Shown in pieces: positions 35,570 to 44,608 of a stretch of 64,000 bases of DNA (position 1 is the first letter of the stretch; every line of letters starts with the position of its first letter). Position numbers and translations under genes: made by a program. The notes beneath the pieces were generated by a model that saw nothing but the letters and a program-made list of their open reading frames with translations, ran no database searches and was not told where the DNA came from. The DNA lies in the NCBI GenBank assembly GCA_900078375.1, contig FLQS01000008.1, positions 1 to 64,000 on the forward strand. Direction: 5' to 3'. Source of the DNA: an uncultured Mycobacterium sp. (GTDB taxonomy: Bacteria > Actinomycetota > Actinomycetes > Mycobacteriales > Mycobacteriaceae).

Positions 35570-36508
35570 ATGGCGCGACCACGATTCGACACGAAGCAGG
35601 CACGATTCGACGATCGCGTCGCCGTCGTCACCGGCGCCGGCCGGGGACTGGGGCGCGAGTACGCGCTGCTGCTCGCCGCCCTCGGTGCCAAAGTCGTGGT
35701 CAACGACCCCGGCGGGGCCCTGACCGGCGACGGTGGGGACAGCGAGCCGGCTCAGCAGGTCGTCGACGAGATCATCGCGGCCGGCGGGGAGGCGATCGCC
35801 TCCACCGAGTCGGTGGCGACCGCGGTCGGCGGCCAGGCGATCGTCGGGGCGGCAACCCAGCGGTATGGCCGGATCGACATCCTGATCCACAACGCCGGGA
35901 TCGTGCGCCCGGCGCCGTTGTCCGCGATGGCGGCCGAGGACTTCGATGCCGTGCTCGACGTCCACCTGCGTGGCGCGTTCCACGTTGTGCGAGCGGCATT
36001 TCCGGCGATGTGTCAGGCCGGCTACGGCCGCGTCGTGCTGACCTCGTCCATCGGCGGTCTGTACGGCAATCACGCGGTGGCCAACTACGCCGCCGCCAAG
36101 GCCGGGATCGTCGGGCTGTCGAACGTCGTCGCGCTGGAGGGCGCCGAGCACGGGGTGCGCTGTAATGTCATCGTTCCTGCGGCGGTGACCAGGATGGCCG
36201 AAGGTCTGGACACGTCGGCGTATCCGCCGATGGGTGCCGACCTCGTCGCCCCGGTGGTCGGCTGGCTGGCTCACGAGTCCTGCTCGGTCACCGGGGAGGT
36301 CCTGACCGCCATCGCGGGTCGGGTAGCCCGGGTCGTCGTCGCGGAGTCCGTCGGGGTGTACCAGCCGCAATGGACGGTCGACGAGGTGGGCGCCCGCATC
36401 GAGGAGATCCGCGATATGAGCAACCCGCTGGTCTTTCCAGTCGTACCCGACGGGCACAGTGCCCACATCGGTCACAGCTTCGGGATGGCAAGGGGGCTAC
36501 ATGAATAA
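35570..36508 (+). CDS. Short-chain dehydrogenase, peroxisomal-MFE-like 3-hydroxyacyl-CoA type
   Basis: 312 residues starting directly after the monooxygenase stop. VAVVTGAGRGLGREYALLLA and NDPGGALTGDGGDSEPAQQV resemble the dehydrogenase domain of multifunctional enzyme 2 (HSD17B4), which oxidises 3-hydroxyacyl-CoA. LTSSIGGLYGN with NYAAAKAG gives Ser, Tyr and Lys. The extended C-terminal 60 residues are usual for that group. Its last codons overlap the start of the CoA-transferase gene. Confidence 0.88.
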   Translation: MARPRFDTKQARFDDRVAVVTGAGRGLGREYALLLAALGAKVVVNDPGGALTGDGGDSEPAQQVVDEIIAAGGEAIASTESVATAVGGQAIVGAATQRYGRIDILIHNAGIVRPAPLSAMAAEDFDAVLDVHLRGAFHVVRAAFPAMCQAGYGRVVLTSSIGGLYGNHAVANYAAAKAGIVGLSNVVALEGAEHGVRCNVIVPAAVTRMAEGLDTSAYPPMGADLVAPVVGWLAHESCSVTGEVLTAIAGRVARVVVAESVGVYQPQWTVDEVGARIEEIRDMSNPLVFPVVPDGHSAHIGHSFGMARGLHE

Positions 36509-37700
36509 CAGCGACCCGCTGGCCATGACTAGCACGGGCCCACTGACGGGTGTGCGGGTGATCGACCTCACCGCGATGGTGATGGGTCCCTACTGCACCC
36601 AGATCATGGCCGACATGGGCGCCGACGTCATCAAGATCGAGCCGCCCGCCGGAGACGACACCCGCTACGTCTCGGTCGGCCCGGCGCACGGGATGAGCGG
36701 GGTGTTCGTCAACGTCAACCGGGGCAAACGCAGTGTGGTCCTTGACCTTCGCTCCGACGAGGGCAGGACGGCGCTGCGCGCACTGATCGCCGGTGCCGAC
36801 GTGTTCATCCACTCCATGCGGGCCAAGGCCATCACCAAACTCGGGTTCGGCTACGACGAGGTCGCCGCCATCAACCCGGCGATCGTCTACACGAACTGCT
36901 ACGGCTACGGCAGGCGCGGGCCCGACCGCGACCGCCCCGCCTACGACGACACGATCCAGGCCGAGTGCGGCCTGCCCGCGGTGCAGGCCGAATTGACCGG
37001 TGAGGCCAACTACGTCGCGACGATCGTGGCGGACAAGGTCGCCGGCCTGACCGCGGTGTATGCGACGACGATGGCTCTCTTCCACCGCGAGCGCACCGGT
37101 GAGGGTCAGGAGGTCGAGGTCGCGATGTTCGAGACGATGGCCTCGTTCATGCTCGTCGAGCACGCTAACGGGGCGATGTTCGACCCGCCCTTGGGCCCGG
37201 CGCTATATCACCGGACGGTGGCCCCCAACCGTAAGCCGTATAAGACCAAGGACGGCTACATCTCGGCGCTGATCTACAACGACAAGCATTGGGCCGGTTT
37301 CATCGACGCGGTGCAGCCCGCGTGGAACCAAGAGCGCTACGTCACGCTGAAGGCGAGGGCCGCGGAGATCGACACCGTGTACTCGCTGGTGGCACAGACC
37401 ATGACCGAACGCACCACCGAGGAGTGGCTGAAGTTGTTCGTCGAGCTGGAAATTCCGGCGGCGCCGCTGAACTCACCGCAGGCACTGTTCGACAACGAAC
37501 AGCTCAATGCCGTCGGCTTCTTCGAAACCGTGCCCACCCCGCAGGGGCCGGTCCGGATGCCCGGTGTGCCGACCTGGTTTTCCCGAACACCGGGCCGGAT
37601 CGCGGGGCCGGCCCCCGAACTCGGTGGCGACACCGCAAGCGTGCTGGCGGAGTTGGGGCTGGCCGACGTGGAGAGCGTGGAGAGCGTGGAGAGCGCATGA
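36501..37700 (+). CDS. Family III CoA transferase (CaiB/BaiF)
   Basis: 399 residues from the ATG at 36501, inside the SDR 3' end and preceded by GGGGG; the longer frame upstream is discarded. GVRVIDLTAMVMGPYCTQIMADMGADVIKIE is the family opening, though here the usual Asp-containing loop reads FVNVNRGKRSVVLDLRS. The catalytic Asp of the family probably lies in YDDTIQAECGLP. It moves CoA between acyl-CoA and a pathway acid without ATP. The C terminus ends in a nine-base tandem repeat encoding VESVESVES. Confidence 0.9.
   Translation: MNNSDPLAMTSTGPLTGVRVIDLTAMVMGPYCTQIMADMGADVIKIEPPAGDDTRYVSVGPAHGMSGVFVNVNRGKRSVVLDLRSDEGRTALRALIAGADVFIHSMRAKAITKLGFGYDEVAAINPAIVYTNCYGYGRRGPDRDRPAYDDTIQAECGLPAVQAELTGEANYVATIVADKVAGLTAVYATTMALFHRERTGEGQEVEVAMFETMASFMLVEHANGAMFDPPLGPALYHRTVAPNRKPYKTKDGYISALIYNDKHWAGFIDAVQPAWNQERYVTLKARAAEIDTVYSLVAQTMTERTTEEWLKLFVELEIPAAPLNSPQALFDNEQLNAVGFFETVPTPQGPVRMPGVPTWFSRTPGRIAGPAPELGGDTASVLAELGLADVESVESVESA
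37668..37694 (+). repeat. Three perfect 9-bp repeats in the CoA-transferase 3' end
   Basis: GTGGAGAGC occurs three times in a row and encodes Val-Glu-Ser each time, just before the stop and the next gene's start (ATGA). Slippage would change tail length without breaking frame. Confidence 0.9.
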
Positions 37701-38854
37701 GCCTCAGCTTCGACATGGGTGGGCCCGCTGCGGCGTTGCGCTCACAGCTGCGCGATCTGGTGAAACAGCATGTCCCCGAAGACTTTCTCGGGGCATTCAC
37801 CGATGACCCCGCCGATCTGGAAGTGGCGCAACAGTTCTGCCGGACACTGGCGGCCCGTGAGCTGCTGTGCCTGGCCTGGCCCGAAGAATTCGGCGGGCGC
37901 GACGCCTCGGTGTGGGAGCAGACCGTGGTGCGTGAGGAGATGTGGGCCCATCACGAACCGCGCGGCGCCCAGTACATGGGAGTCAACTGGGTGGGGCCCA
38001 TCATCATGCGGCACGGCACCGAATCCCAGCAGCGCACGCATCTTCCGCCCATCGCCCGCGGCGAAGTGATCTGGTGTCAGGGCTTCTCCGAGCCGGAGGC
38101 GGGAAGCGACCTGGCCTCGCTGCGCACCACCGCACGTCGCGATGGTGACGGCTGGCTGGTCAGCGGTCAGAAGATCTGGACGTCCTACGCCACCATGGCG
38201 CAGTGGTGTTTCTTGCTGGCCCGCACCACAAAGGGCGAGAAGAAACAGCAGGGTCTGACGATCTTCCTGGTGCCGATGGACGATCCGGCGATCCAAGTGC
38301 GACCGATCCGCTGCATGATGGGCCCGCACCACCTCAACGAGGTGTTCTTCGACGACGTGCGCGTCACCGAGGCCGACGTGCTCGGCACGGTCGATGAAGG
38401 GTGGTCGATCGTGCAGGAGGTGACCTCGTTCGAGCGGGTCGGAATCGCCCGTTACGCACGGTGCGAACGACTGCTCGCGGCCGCACCGACGGTGCTCGGC
38501 GACCGGTGGAGCGAGCTGCCCGCCGAACTGCGCGGCAGGTGGGTGCGGATGTTGACGCACTGCCGCCGTGCGCGCCTGATGGCCTATCGCATCGTGGAAC
38601 TCCAGAGCACCGGGCGAGTCCGGCCCGGCGATGCCGCCGCGTACCGGATCGCGGTCACGAAGCTGGATCAGGACAGCGCAGAGGTGTTGATGGACATCGC
38701 CGCCGCGGTGTCACACGACGACCCGCGGGCCGGGTGGTTCCTCGACGAGGTCGACGACCACTGGAAGTACTCGCAGGCCTCGACGGTGTCCTCCGGCAGC
38801 ATCGAGATGCAGCGCATCCTGCTGTCGCGTTCTCTGTTGGCGGCGGCGAAATGA
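37697..38854 (+). CDS. Acyl-CoA dehydrogenase, full-length subunit of pair 1
   Basis: 385 residues, ATGA overlap with the CoA-transferase. WCQGFSEPEAGSDLASLRTT is the FAD/substrate signature, SGQKIWTSYATMAQW continues it, and STVSSGSIEMQRILLSRSL is the C-terminal signature. It should introduce an alpha,beta double bond in a CoA thioester. The following gene encodes a shorter, degenerate relative, as in the alpha2beta2 acyl-CoA dehydrogenases of actinobacterial steroid catabolism. Confidence 0.9.
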   Translation: MSLSFDMGGPAAALRSQLRDLVKQHVPEDFLGAFTDDPADLEVAQQFCRTLAARELLCLAWPEEFGGRDASVWEQTVVREEMWAHHEPRGAQYMGVNWVGPIIMRHGTESQQRTHLPPIARGEVIWCQGFSEPEAGSDLASLRTTARRDGDGWLVSGQKIWTSYATMAQWCFLLARTTKGEKKQQGLTIFLVPMDDPAIQVRPIRCMMGPHHLNEVFFDDVRVTEADVLGTVDEGWSIVQEVTSFERVGIARYARCERLLAAAPTVLGDRWSELPAELRGRWVRMLTHCRRARLMAYRIVELQSTGRVRPGDAAAYRIAVTKLDQDSAEVLMDIAAAVSHDDPRAGWFLDEVDDHWKYSQASTVSSGSIEMQRILLSRSLLAAAK

Positions 38855-39777
38855 CCGGGATGGTGCTGGACCTCAGCGAGCATGCCAGAGAGTTTGGGCA
38901 TCAGGCACTTCGGGCCTTCGATGCCGCCGGCGGTGACCAGCTGGTGCAGCAGGCCGAGGCCAAGCCGGACATCAGGGAGTCGCTCGTCGGCCCGATCCTC
39001 GCCGGACTGGGCGCGTGGGAACTCGACCCATGCACCGACGCCGATGGACTGGAAGCCGCCGCAGCGTTGTGCCGCAGCGCAGGCTACTGGGCGGCGCCCT
39101 ATCCGGTGGCCGAGCGTCTTGCCGCCCCCACCGACCTCGACGTCGACGGCCTGGTGGTCGTGGCAGACATCCGGCCGTCCGCCGCGCTGGCTGGACTCGA
39201 ATCCCGTTGGGCTGCCGTCACGCTGGATGGAATCCGCACCCAGGTGACTGGTTATGCCGCGGACGGCCCGGCGTTCGTCACCGAGCTGCAGCTGTCGGCG
39301 ATAGACGAGAACGGCGCGGGGGACGTCGCCCTGGCGCTGACCCTGCAATGCTGGACGCTGCTCGGCATGCTGGACCGTGCGATCGAGTTGACAGTGGCAC
39401 ATGTCGGCCTGCGCAAGCAGTTCGGTCAGACGCTGTCGGCCTTTCAAAGCGTGCAGTTCCAACTCACCGACGCCGAGGTCGAGCGCAGCGGATTGGACAT
39501 CCTTGCCAAGTACACGCTCTGGAGCATCGGGAGCGGCGGGGCCGATGCGATGAACGATGCTCTCGCCCTGCGAATGTCGGCCATCGAGGCGGCTGACGTG
39601 GTCTTCCGGGTGTGCCACCAGCTGCACGGCGCTGTTGGGTTCTGCGACGAGACGACCCTGTCGTGGCTCTCGCGTTACAGCCAACCGCTACGGCGGCTTC
39701 CGTTGGGTCTGTCCGCCACGCGAGATCTGTTGACGCGCCGAGTCGGCGGGGCCGGGCTGACGGGACTGTTCGCATGA
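38851..39777 (+). CDS. Acyl-CoA dehydrogenase-like short subunit of pair 1
   Basis: 308 residues, starting in the stop of the previous gene (ATGA). The C-terminal four-helix part is recognisable (HVGLRKQFGQTLSAFQSVQFQ, LHGAVGFCDETTLSWLSRY), but the N-terminal CxGxSEPxAGSD signature is missing and the central region is shortened. This is what is seen in the second subunit of heteromeric acyl-CoA dehydrogenases, which helps bind FAD while the partner supplies catalysis. I infer that it forms a complex with the 37697 product. Confidence 0.85.
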   Translation: MTGMVLDLSEHAREFGHQALRAFDAAGGDQLVQQAEAKPDIRESLVGPILAGLGAWELDPCTDADGLEAAAALCRSAGYWAAPYPVAERLAAPTDLDVDGLVVVADIRPSAALAGLESRWAAVTLDGIRTQVTGYAADGPAFVTELQLSAIDENGAGDVALALTLQCWTLLGMLDRAIELTVAHVGLRKQFGQTLSAFQSVQFQLTDAEVERSGLDILAKYTLWSIGSGGADAMNDALALRMSAIEAADVVFRVCHQLHGAVGFCDETTLSWLSRYSQPLRRLPLGLSATRDLLTRRVGGAGLTGLFA

Positions 39778-40694
39778 AGGTCCTTGTCATCGGCACCGGG
39801 TTCGGTAAGTACGCCGCCGCACCCGCCTATCAGGCGCTGGGGTTCGACGTCGAGGTCGTGAGCCCCCGCGACGATGCGGCAGTGAAGGCCGCGCTGGCGT
39901 CCGACGTGGACTTGGTGTCGGTGCATTCGCCGCCGTTCATGCATCTCGATCATGTGATGACGGCGATCGACAATGGGCATCCGGTGTTGTGCGACAAACC
40001 GTTCGGGCGAAACGCCGACGAGGCCGTTGCCATGCGGGACCGCGCGGACCAAGCCGGCATTCTGAACTTTCTGAACTTCGAGTTCCGCTTCAACGAGTCG
40101 TGGGCGAAGGTCAAACAGCTGGCGGACTCCGGCGCGATAGGTACTCCGGCGCACTTGAGCTGGACGTTCTTCGGCAGCGGACTGCGCGGCCGAAAGTACG
40201 GGTGGATCAACGACCGTGAACTCGGCGGCGGCTGGATCGGTGCCTACGGATCGCACCTGATCGACTACACGCGGTGGCTGTTCGACAGCGAGGTCGCCGA
40301 CTGCGGGGGAGTCACCCGGATCGAGGGATCGCCGCCCGAGGCGACCGCGGAGGACGCCTATTCGGCGTGGTTCGTGCTGGCCAACGGTTGCACCGCCGCA
40401 CATGACACCGGCTTCGCCGCGGCGGTGCCGACCACCCCGCGTGCGACGCTGATCGGTAGCGGCGGGTCCATCGAATTGACGGGCGACACGACCCTCGTCG
40501 TACACCGGCCCGGCGCGGATCCGGAGACATTCGAGTTTCCGCCCGCACCGCGGCGGTCGCCTCCGCCGGCACTGTCAGCGTTTCTGACCCAGGTGGCCGA
40601 CGCGCTCCGCACCGGAACTCAGGCCGCGCCATCCTTCGACGACGGGGTAGCCGTCGCGCGAACGATGGATCAGTTGCGGGCCACGGCATCATGA
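39774..40694 (+). CDS. Gfo/Idh/MocA-family oxidoreductase
   Basis: 306 residues, ATGA overlap with the previous gene. VLVIGTGFGKYAAAPAYQAL is the Rossmann motif, VSVHSPPFMH and GHPVLCDKPFGRN give the conserved Lys-Pro step, and GGGWIGAYGSHLIDYTRWL matches the substrate-domain His region. These NAD(P)-dependent enzymes usually act on sugars, inositols or similar alcohols. Its place between two acyl-CoA dehydrogenase pairs is unusual and suggests an alcohol or hydroxy intermediate. Confidence 0.88.
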   Translation: MKVLVIGTGFGKYAAAPAYQALGFDVEVVSPRDDAAVKAALASDVDLVSVHSPPFMHLDHVMTAIDNGHPVLCDKPFGRNADEAVAMRDRADQAGILNFLNFEFRFNESWAKVKQLADSGAIGTPAHLSWTFFGSGLRGRKYGWINDRELGGGWIGAYGSHLIDYTRWLFDSEVADCGGVTRIEGSPPEATAEDAYSAWFVLANGCTAAHDTGFAAAVPTTPRATLIGSGGSIELTGDTTLVVHRPGADPETFEFPPAPRRSPPPALSAFLTQVADALRTGTQAAPSFDDGVAVARTMDQLRATAS

Positions 40695-41896
40695 CCACAG
40701 CACTCGGCGAGTTTCGCGAGCGCGTCCGCGCATGGTGCGAGACTCACGTTCCCACCGACTGGCGGGCCACCCAAACCGGTGCCACGGAGGAGGAGTTTGC
40801 GGCGTTCCAAAAAGCTTGGTTCGCCGAACTGCATGCCGCCGGCTTCGCTGTGCCGCACTGGCCGGCGCAGTGGGGCGGTGGCATGGGAGTGGACGAGCAG
40901 ATCGTGCTGTATTCCGAACTGGCAGCCCATGACGCCCCGCGACTGGTCCTGGCCTTCGTCGGCATCCACCACGCCGCATCCACCCTGTTGGTGGCGGGAA
41001 CCGACGAACAACGGCGACGCCATCTCCCCGCGATCCTCGACGGCGAGATCTGGGTCCAGGGGTTCTCCGAACCCGAGGCCGGATCCGATCTGGCCAGCCT
41101 GCGCACCACGGCGCGACGGGTGGGTGACGCGTTCGTCGTCGACGGTCAAAAACTCTGGGCCAGTGGGGGAATGCATGCCGACTGGTGCTTGCTGCTGGCC
41201 CGCACCGATCCCGACGCCCCGAAGCGACAGGGCATCTCCTACTTCCTGCTTGATATGACCAGCCCCGGCGTCGACGTGCGACCGATCCGCAACGCGGTCG
41301 GCGAATCCCACTTTTGCGAGATCTTCCTCGACGGGGTGGAAATCCCGGCCGCCAACCTGATCGGCGCGGAGAACCAGGGCTGGCAGGTCGCGCAGGCGAC
41401 ATTGGGCGCGGAGCGTGGAATGACGATGCTGGAACTGGCCGAACGGCTGGGCAATGCGGGCTTTCGCTGGCTGGTGCAGGCGTGTCAGCCGATCGACGAT
41501 GCGCTGGTTGCCGATCGGCTGGCGCGGTTCGAGATCGAGATCGCCGGCCTGCGCGGGCTGTGCCGGGAGTTGGTGCAGCACAGCGCGGCAGGTGCCACCG
41601 GCCCCGCAGACGCGTCCATCGTCAAGCTGTACTACAGCGAATTGCTGCAACGGATGACCGATTTCGGTGCCGAGGTCGGCGGTATGGCGGCCCACACCCA
41701 ACTCACCAAACCGGCCTCCAGTGGCTGGGAATCCGGATCGTGGCTGCTGGACTTCATCGGCTCATGGGAATGGACGATCCCTGGCGGCGCCAGCGAGATC
41801 CAGCGCACCATCATCGCCGAACGTGGCCTCGGCCTGCCGCGCGAGCCGAGTCCCGAGCGGGGCCTTGTGAGACCGCGAGAATCAGGCAGAGTCTGA
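40691..41896 (+). CDS. Acyl-CoA dehydrogenase, full-length subunit of pair 2
   Basis: 401 residues, ATGA overlap with the Gfo/Idh gene. WVQGFSEPEAGSDLASLRTT and VDGQKLWASGGMHADWCLLL are the FAD/substrate signature; IPGGASEIQRTIIAERGLGLP is the C-terminal one. The central MTMLELAERLGNAGFRWLVQ helix resembles steroid-type FadE enzymes. Paired with the short relative that follows. Confidence 0.9.
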   Translation: MTTALGEFRERVRAWCETHVPTDWRATQTGATEEEFAAFQKAWFAELHAAGFAVPHWPAQWGGGMGVDEQIVLYSELAAHDAPRLVLAFVGIHHAASTLLVAGTDEQRRRHLPAILDGEIWVQGFSEPEAGSDLASLRTTARRVGDAFVVDGQKLWASGGMHADWCLLLARTDPDAPKRQGISYFLLDMTSPGVDVRPIRNAVGESHFCEIFLDGVEIPAANLIGAENQGWQVAQATLGAERGMTMLELAERLGNAGFRWLVQACQPIDDALVADRLARFEIEIAGLRGLCRELVQHSAAGATGPADASIVKLYYSELLQRMTDFGAEVGGMAAHTQLTKPASSGWESGSWLLDFIGSWEWTIPGGASEIQRTIIAERGLGLPREPSPERGLVRPRESGRV

Positions 41897-42846
41897 TGGC
41901 CGACTATTCCGAATTCCATGCCGAGCTGCGCTCGGTGGCGGGTGAGCTGCTGGCCAAGGACAGGTCGATCGCATGGCCGGTGCTCACCGACGCGGGCTGG
42001 GCCGGGCTCGAGGTGGCCGAACACCTCGGCGGCGCCGGCGCGACGTTCGCCGAGGTGGCCGTCATCTGCGAGGAGATGGGCCGTGCGGCGAGTGCCACCA
42101 GCTTCCTCGGCAGCGCGGTGCTGGCCGTCGGTGTGGTGAACGCCTTGCAGCCCAGCGATACTCGCGACAGGTTGCTGACCGATATCGCCTCCGGCGCCAC
42201 CCGGGTGGCCGTCGCCTTCGAGCCGTTCGAGTTCGTGCCGGACGCAGAGGGTGCCGACCGAATCTTGATGATCGACGGCGACACGGTGGTGGAGGCTCAC
42301 ATGACGGTCACCCCGCATCCTGTGCTGGACGAGACGCGCCGGCTGGCTGCGGTGACGGCAGACGGAATTGCCGAAGTGCATCGCTTCGCAGGGGATCCGC
42401 ACGCTGCGGCTCGCCGCGTGCGCGACCGGGCGGCCGTCGCGGTGGCCTGCGACAGTCTCGGGGTGGCCGAGGCCATGCTCGACGCGACGGTCGCTTACGT
42501 GAAGGTGCGTGAGCAGTTCGGCAGGCCCATCGGCTCATTCCAGGCTGTCAAGCACGCCTGTGCCGATATGCACGTGGCGATCGCCGTCTCTCGCCAACTG
42601 GTCAGTGCCGCAGTGCACGCCATCGCGGAGGACCGACCTGACGCAGGCGTCCCAGCGGCGATGGCGAAGTCGTATGTGTGCGGCGCCGCCGTCGACGTCG
42701 TCGGCAAGGCCATGCAACTGCACGGAGGCATCGGCTACACGTGGGAGAGCGGCATCCACGTGTACCTCAAGCGGGCCGCGCTGAATCGTTCGCTGTTCGG
42801 TTCGCCCGCGTCGTATCGCCAAGAACTTTCCCAACGTTATCTGTAA
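41896..42846 (+). CDS. Acyl-CoA dehydrogenase-like short subunit of pair 2
   Basis: 316 residues; start and previous stop share one base (TGATG). It keeps AYVKVREQFGRPIGSFQAVK (the Arg/Gln stretch that contacts FAD across the dimer) and LHGGIGYTWESGIHVYLKRA, but lacks the N-terminal SEPxAGSD loop. As for pair 1, this suggests the non-catalytic half of a heteromeric enzyme. Confidence 0.87.
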   Translation: MADYSEFHAELRSVAGELLAKDRSIAWPVLTDAGWAGLEVAEHLGGAGATFAEVAVICEEMGRAASATSFLGSAVLAVGVVNALQPSDTRDRLLTDIASGATRVAVAFEPFEFVPDAEGADRILMIDGDTVVEAHMTVTPHPVLDETRRLAAVTADGIAEVHRFAGDPHAAARRVRDRAAVAVACDSLGVAEAMLDATVAYVKVREQFGRPIGSFQAVKHACADMHVAIAVSRQLVSAAVHAIAEDRPDAGVPAAMAKSYVCGAAVDVVGKAMQLHGGIGYTWESGIHVYLKRAALNRSLFGSPASYRQELSQRYL

Positions 42847-42865
42847 CGCAATCAAGGAGTTTCGC

Positions 42866-44581
42866 ATGGGTGTACCGGTTTACCAACGCATTCTCGACCT
42901 GTTCGAGGCCGAGGGTGTCAACACATTGTTCGGCATTCCGGACCCGAACTTCGTGCACATGTTCACCGAGGCCGACGCACGCGGCTGGTCGGTGGTAGCG
43001 CCGCACCACGAGCTGAGCGCCGGCTTCATGGCCGAGGCGGCCTCGCGGATGACGGGCAAACCTGGCCTGTGCATCGGCACACTCGGCCCGGGCATGGCCA
43101 ATATCGCCGGCGCGATCCAGTGTGCTCTCGTCGAGAACTCACCGGTGATCTTCCTCGGCGGGCAGCGGGCCCGCGTCACCGAGCGGCGGGTGCGGCGCGG
43201 CCGCATCCAATTCGTCCAGCAGGAGCCGCTTTTCGCCGCGTCGGTGAAGTACAGCAGCTCCATCGAGTACGCCGATCAGACCGACGAGATCATCCACGAG
43301 GCCATCCGGAAAGCGATGTCGGGCACCCCGGGCCCGACCTACGTCGAGTTCCCGTCACACGTGATCCTCACCGATCTCGATGTCGATGCGGCGCCCGCCC
43401 CGTCCAGCTACCGGCTGGTCAACCAGGGCGCCGGTTCCCGCGAGATCGCCGAAGCCGTCACGCTGATCCGCGCGGCCGAGCGCCCGGTGCTGCTCGTCGG
43501 CCACGGTGTACACACCTCGCGCACCCAGCAGGAGGTCAAGGAATTAGCCGAGCTGATGGCCTGCCCGGTGATTCAGACCTCGGGCGGCACATCGTTCATC
43601 CCCGGCCTGCAGGACCGGACATTCCCGTACCTGTTCTCCCCGGCCGCCAACGAAGCCGTCGAGGAATCCGACTTGTGTGTCGCGCTGGGCACCGAACTCG
43701 GTGAGCCCATGCACTATGGCCGCACTCAGCACTGGGCCGCCAACAATGCGACCCGCAAATGGGTGTACGTCGAGCAAGATCCGACCGCCATCGGCGTCAA
43801 CCGGCCCGTCGACGTGGCGCTGGTGGGCGATCTGCGCGGCGTGGTGCCGCAGCTGGTCGAGGCCCTTCGCGACACCCCGCGTGCGCCGTCGGCCAACCTC
43901 GACGCGCTGGTGAAGGCGGACGCCGCGGAGCTTGCGCGGGTGGCCGAGGAGGCACCGTCCGGACGCTCGCCGATCCACCCGGCGCGCTACGTCGTCGAAG
44001 CCACCAAGGCATTCGACGAGTACACGCAAGACGGCATCATGGTGCGCGACGGCGGTGCGACCGTGATCTTCCAGTGGACGTACTCGCAGACCAAGCCCCG
44101 CGACGTGATCTGGAACCAGAACTTCGGACACCTCGGCACGGGCCTGCCGTACGCGGTGGGCGCCTCGGTCGCCGAGGGCGGCAAGCGTCCGGTGATGCTG
44201 CTGACCAGTGACTCGGCGTTCCTGTTCCACATCGCCGAATTGGAGACCGCCGCCCGGCTGAACCTGCCGTTGGTGTGTGTGGTCGGCGTGGATCACCAGT
44301 GGGGTCTCGAAGTCGGTGTGTACAAGCGGACGTTCGAGCAGCCCTCACCGCAGCCCGGTGTGCATTGGAGCAAGGACGTCCGAATGGACAAGATCGCCGA
44401 GGGTTTCGGCTGCCACGGCGAGTACGTCGAGAAGGAAGAGGAGATCGGCCCGGCCATCGCCCGCGCCTACGCCAGTGGCAAAGTCGGCGTCGTGCACGTG
44501 TGCATCGACCCGAAGGCGAACTCCGAGGAGATGCCGAAGTACGACCGATTCCGGACCTGGTACGCCGAAGGCACCCAATAA
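42866..44581 (+). CDS. Thiamine diphosphate enzyme (acetolactate-synthase / 2-hydroxyacyl-CoA-lyase superfamily)
   Basis: 571 residues behind AAGGAG. The N-terminal domain has the activating Glu49 in APHHELSAGFMAEA; the middle domain follows about 190-320. The ThDP motif, normally GDG...NN, reads S448-D449-S450 followed by AFLFHIAELETAARLNLP and then V475-D476. DSAF...E.ET..R.NLP resembles oxalyl-CoA decarboxylase/2-hydroxyacyl-CoA lyase. The metal-binding Asp449 is kept; the first Gly and the Asn are replaced. A C-C lyase that releases an aldehyde would suit the aldehyde dehydrogenase gene 27 bp downstream. Confidence 0.85.
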   Translation: MGVPVYQRILDLFEAEGVNTLFGIPDPNFVHMFTEADARGWSVVAPHHELSAGFMAEAASRMTGKPGLCIGTLGPGMANIAGAIQCALVENSPVIFLGGQRARVTERRVRRGRIQFVQQEPLFAASVKYSSSIEYADQTDEIIHEAIRKAMSGTPGPTYVEFPSHVILTDLDVDAAPAPSSYRLVNQGAGSREIAEAVTLIRAAERPVLLVGHGVHTSRTQQEVKELAELMACPVIQTSGGTSFIPGLQDRTFPYLFSPAANEAVEESDLCVALGTELGEPMHYGRTQHWAANNATRKWVYVEQDPTAIGVNRPVDVALVGDLRGVVPQLVEALRDTPRAPSANLDALVKADAAELARVAEEAPSGRSPIHPARYVVEATKAFDEYTQDGIMVRDGGATVIFQWTYSQTKPRDVIWNQNFGHLGTGLPYAVGASVAEGGKRPVMLLTSDSAFLFHIAELETAARLNLPLVCVVGVDHQWGLEVGVYKRTFEQPSPQPGVHWSKDVRMDKIAEGFGCHGEYVEKEEEIGPAIARAYASGKVGVVHVCIDPKANSEEMPKYDRFRTWYAEGTQ

Positions 44582-44608
44582 CGCGTCGAGATTGAGGAGG
44601 ATGTTTCC

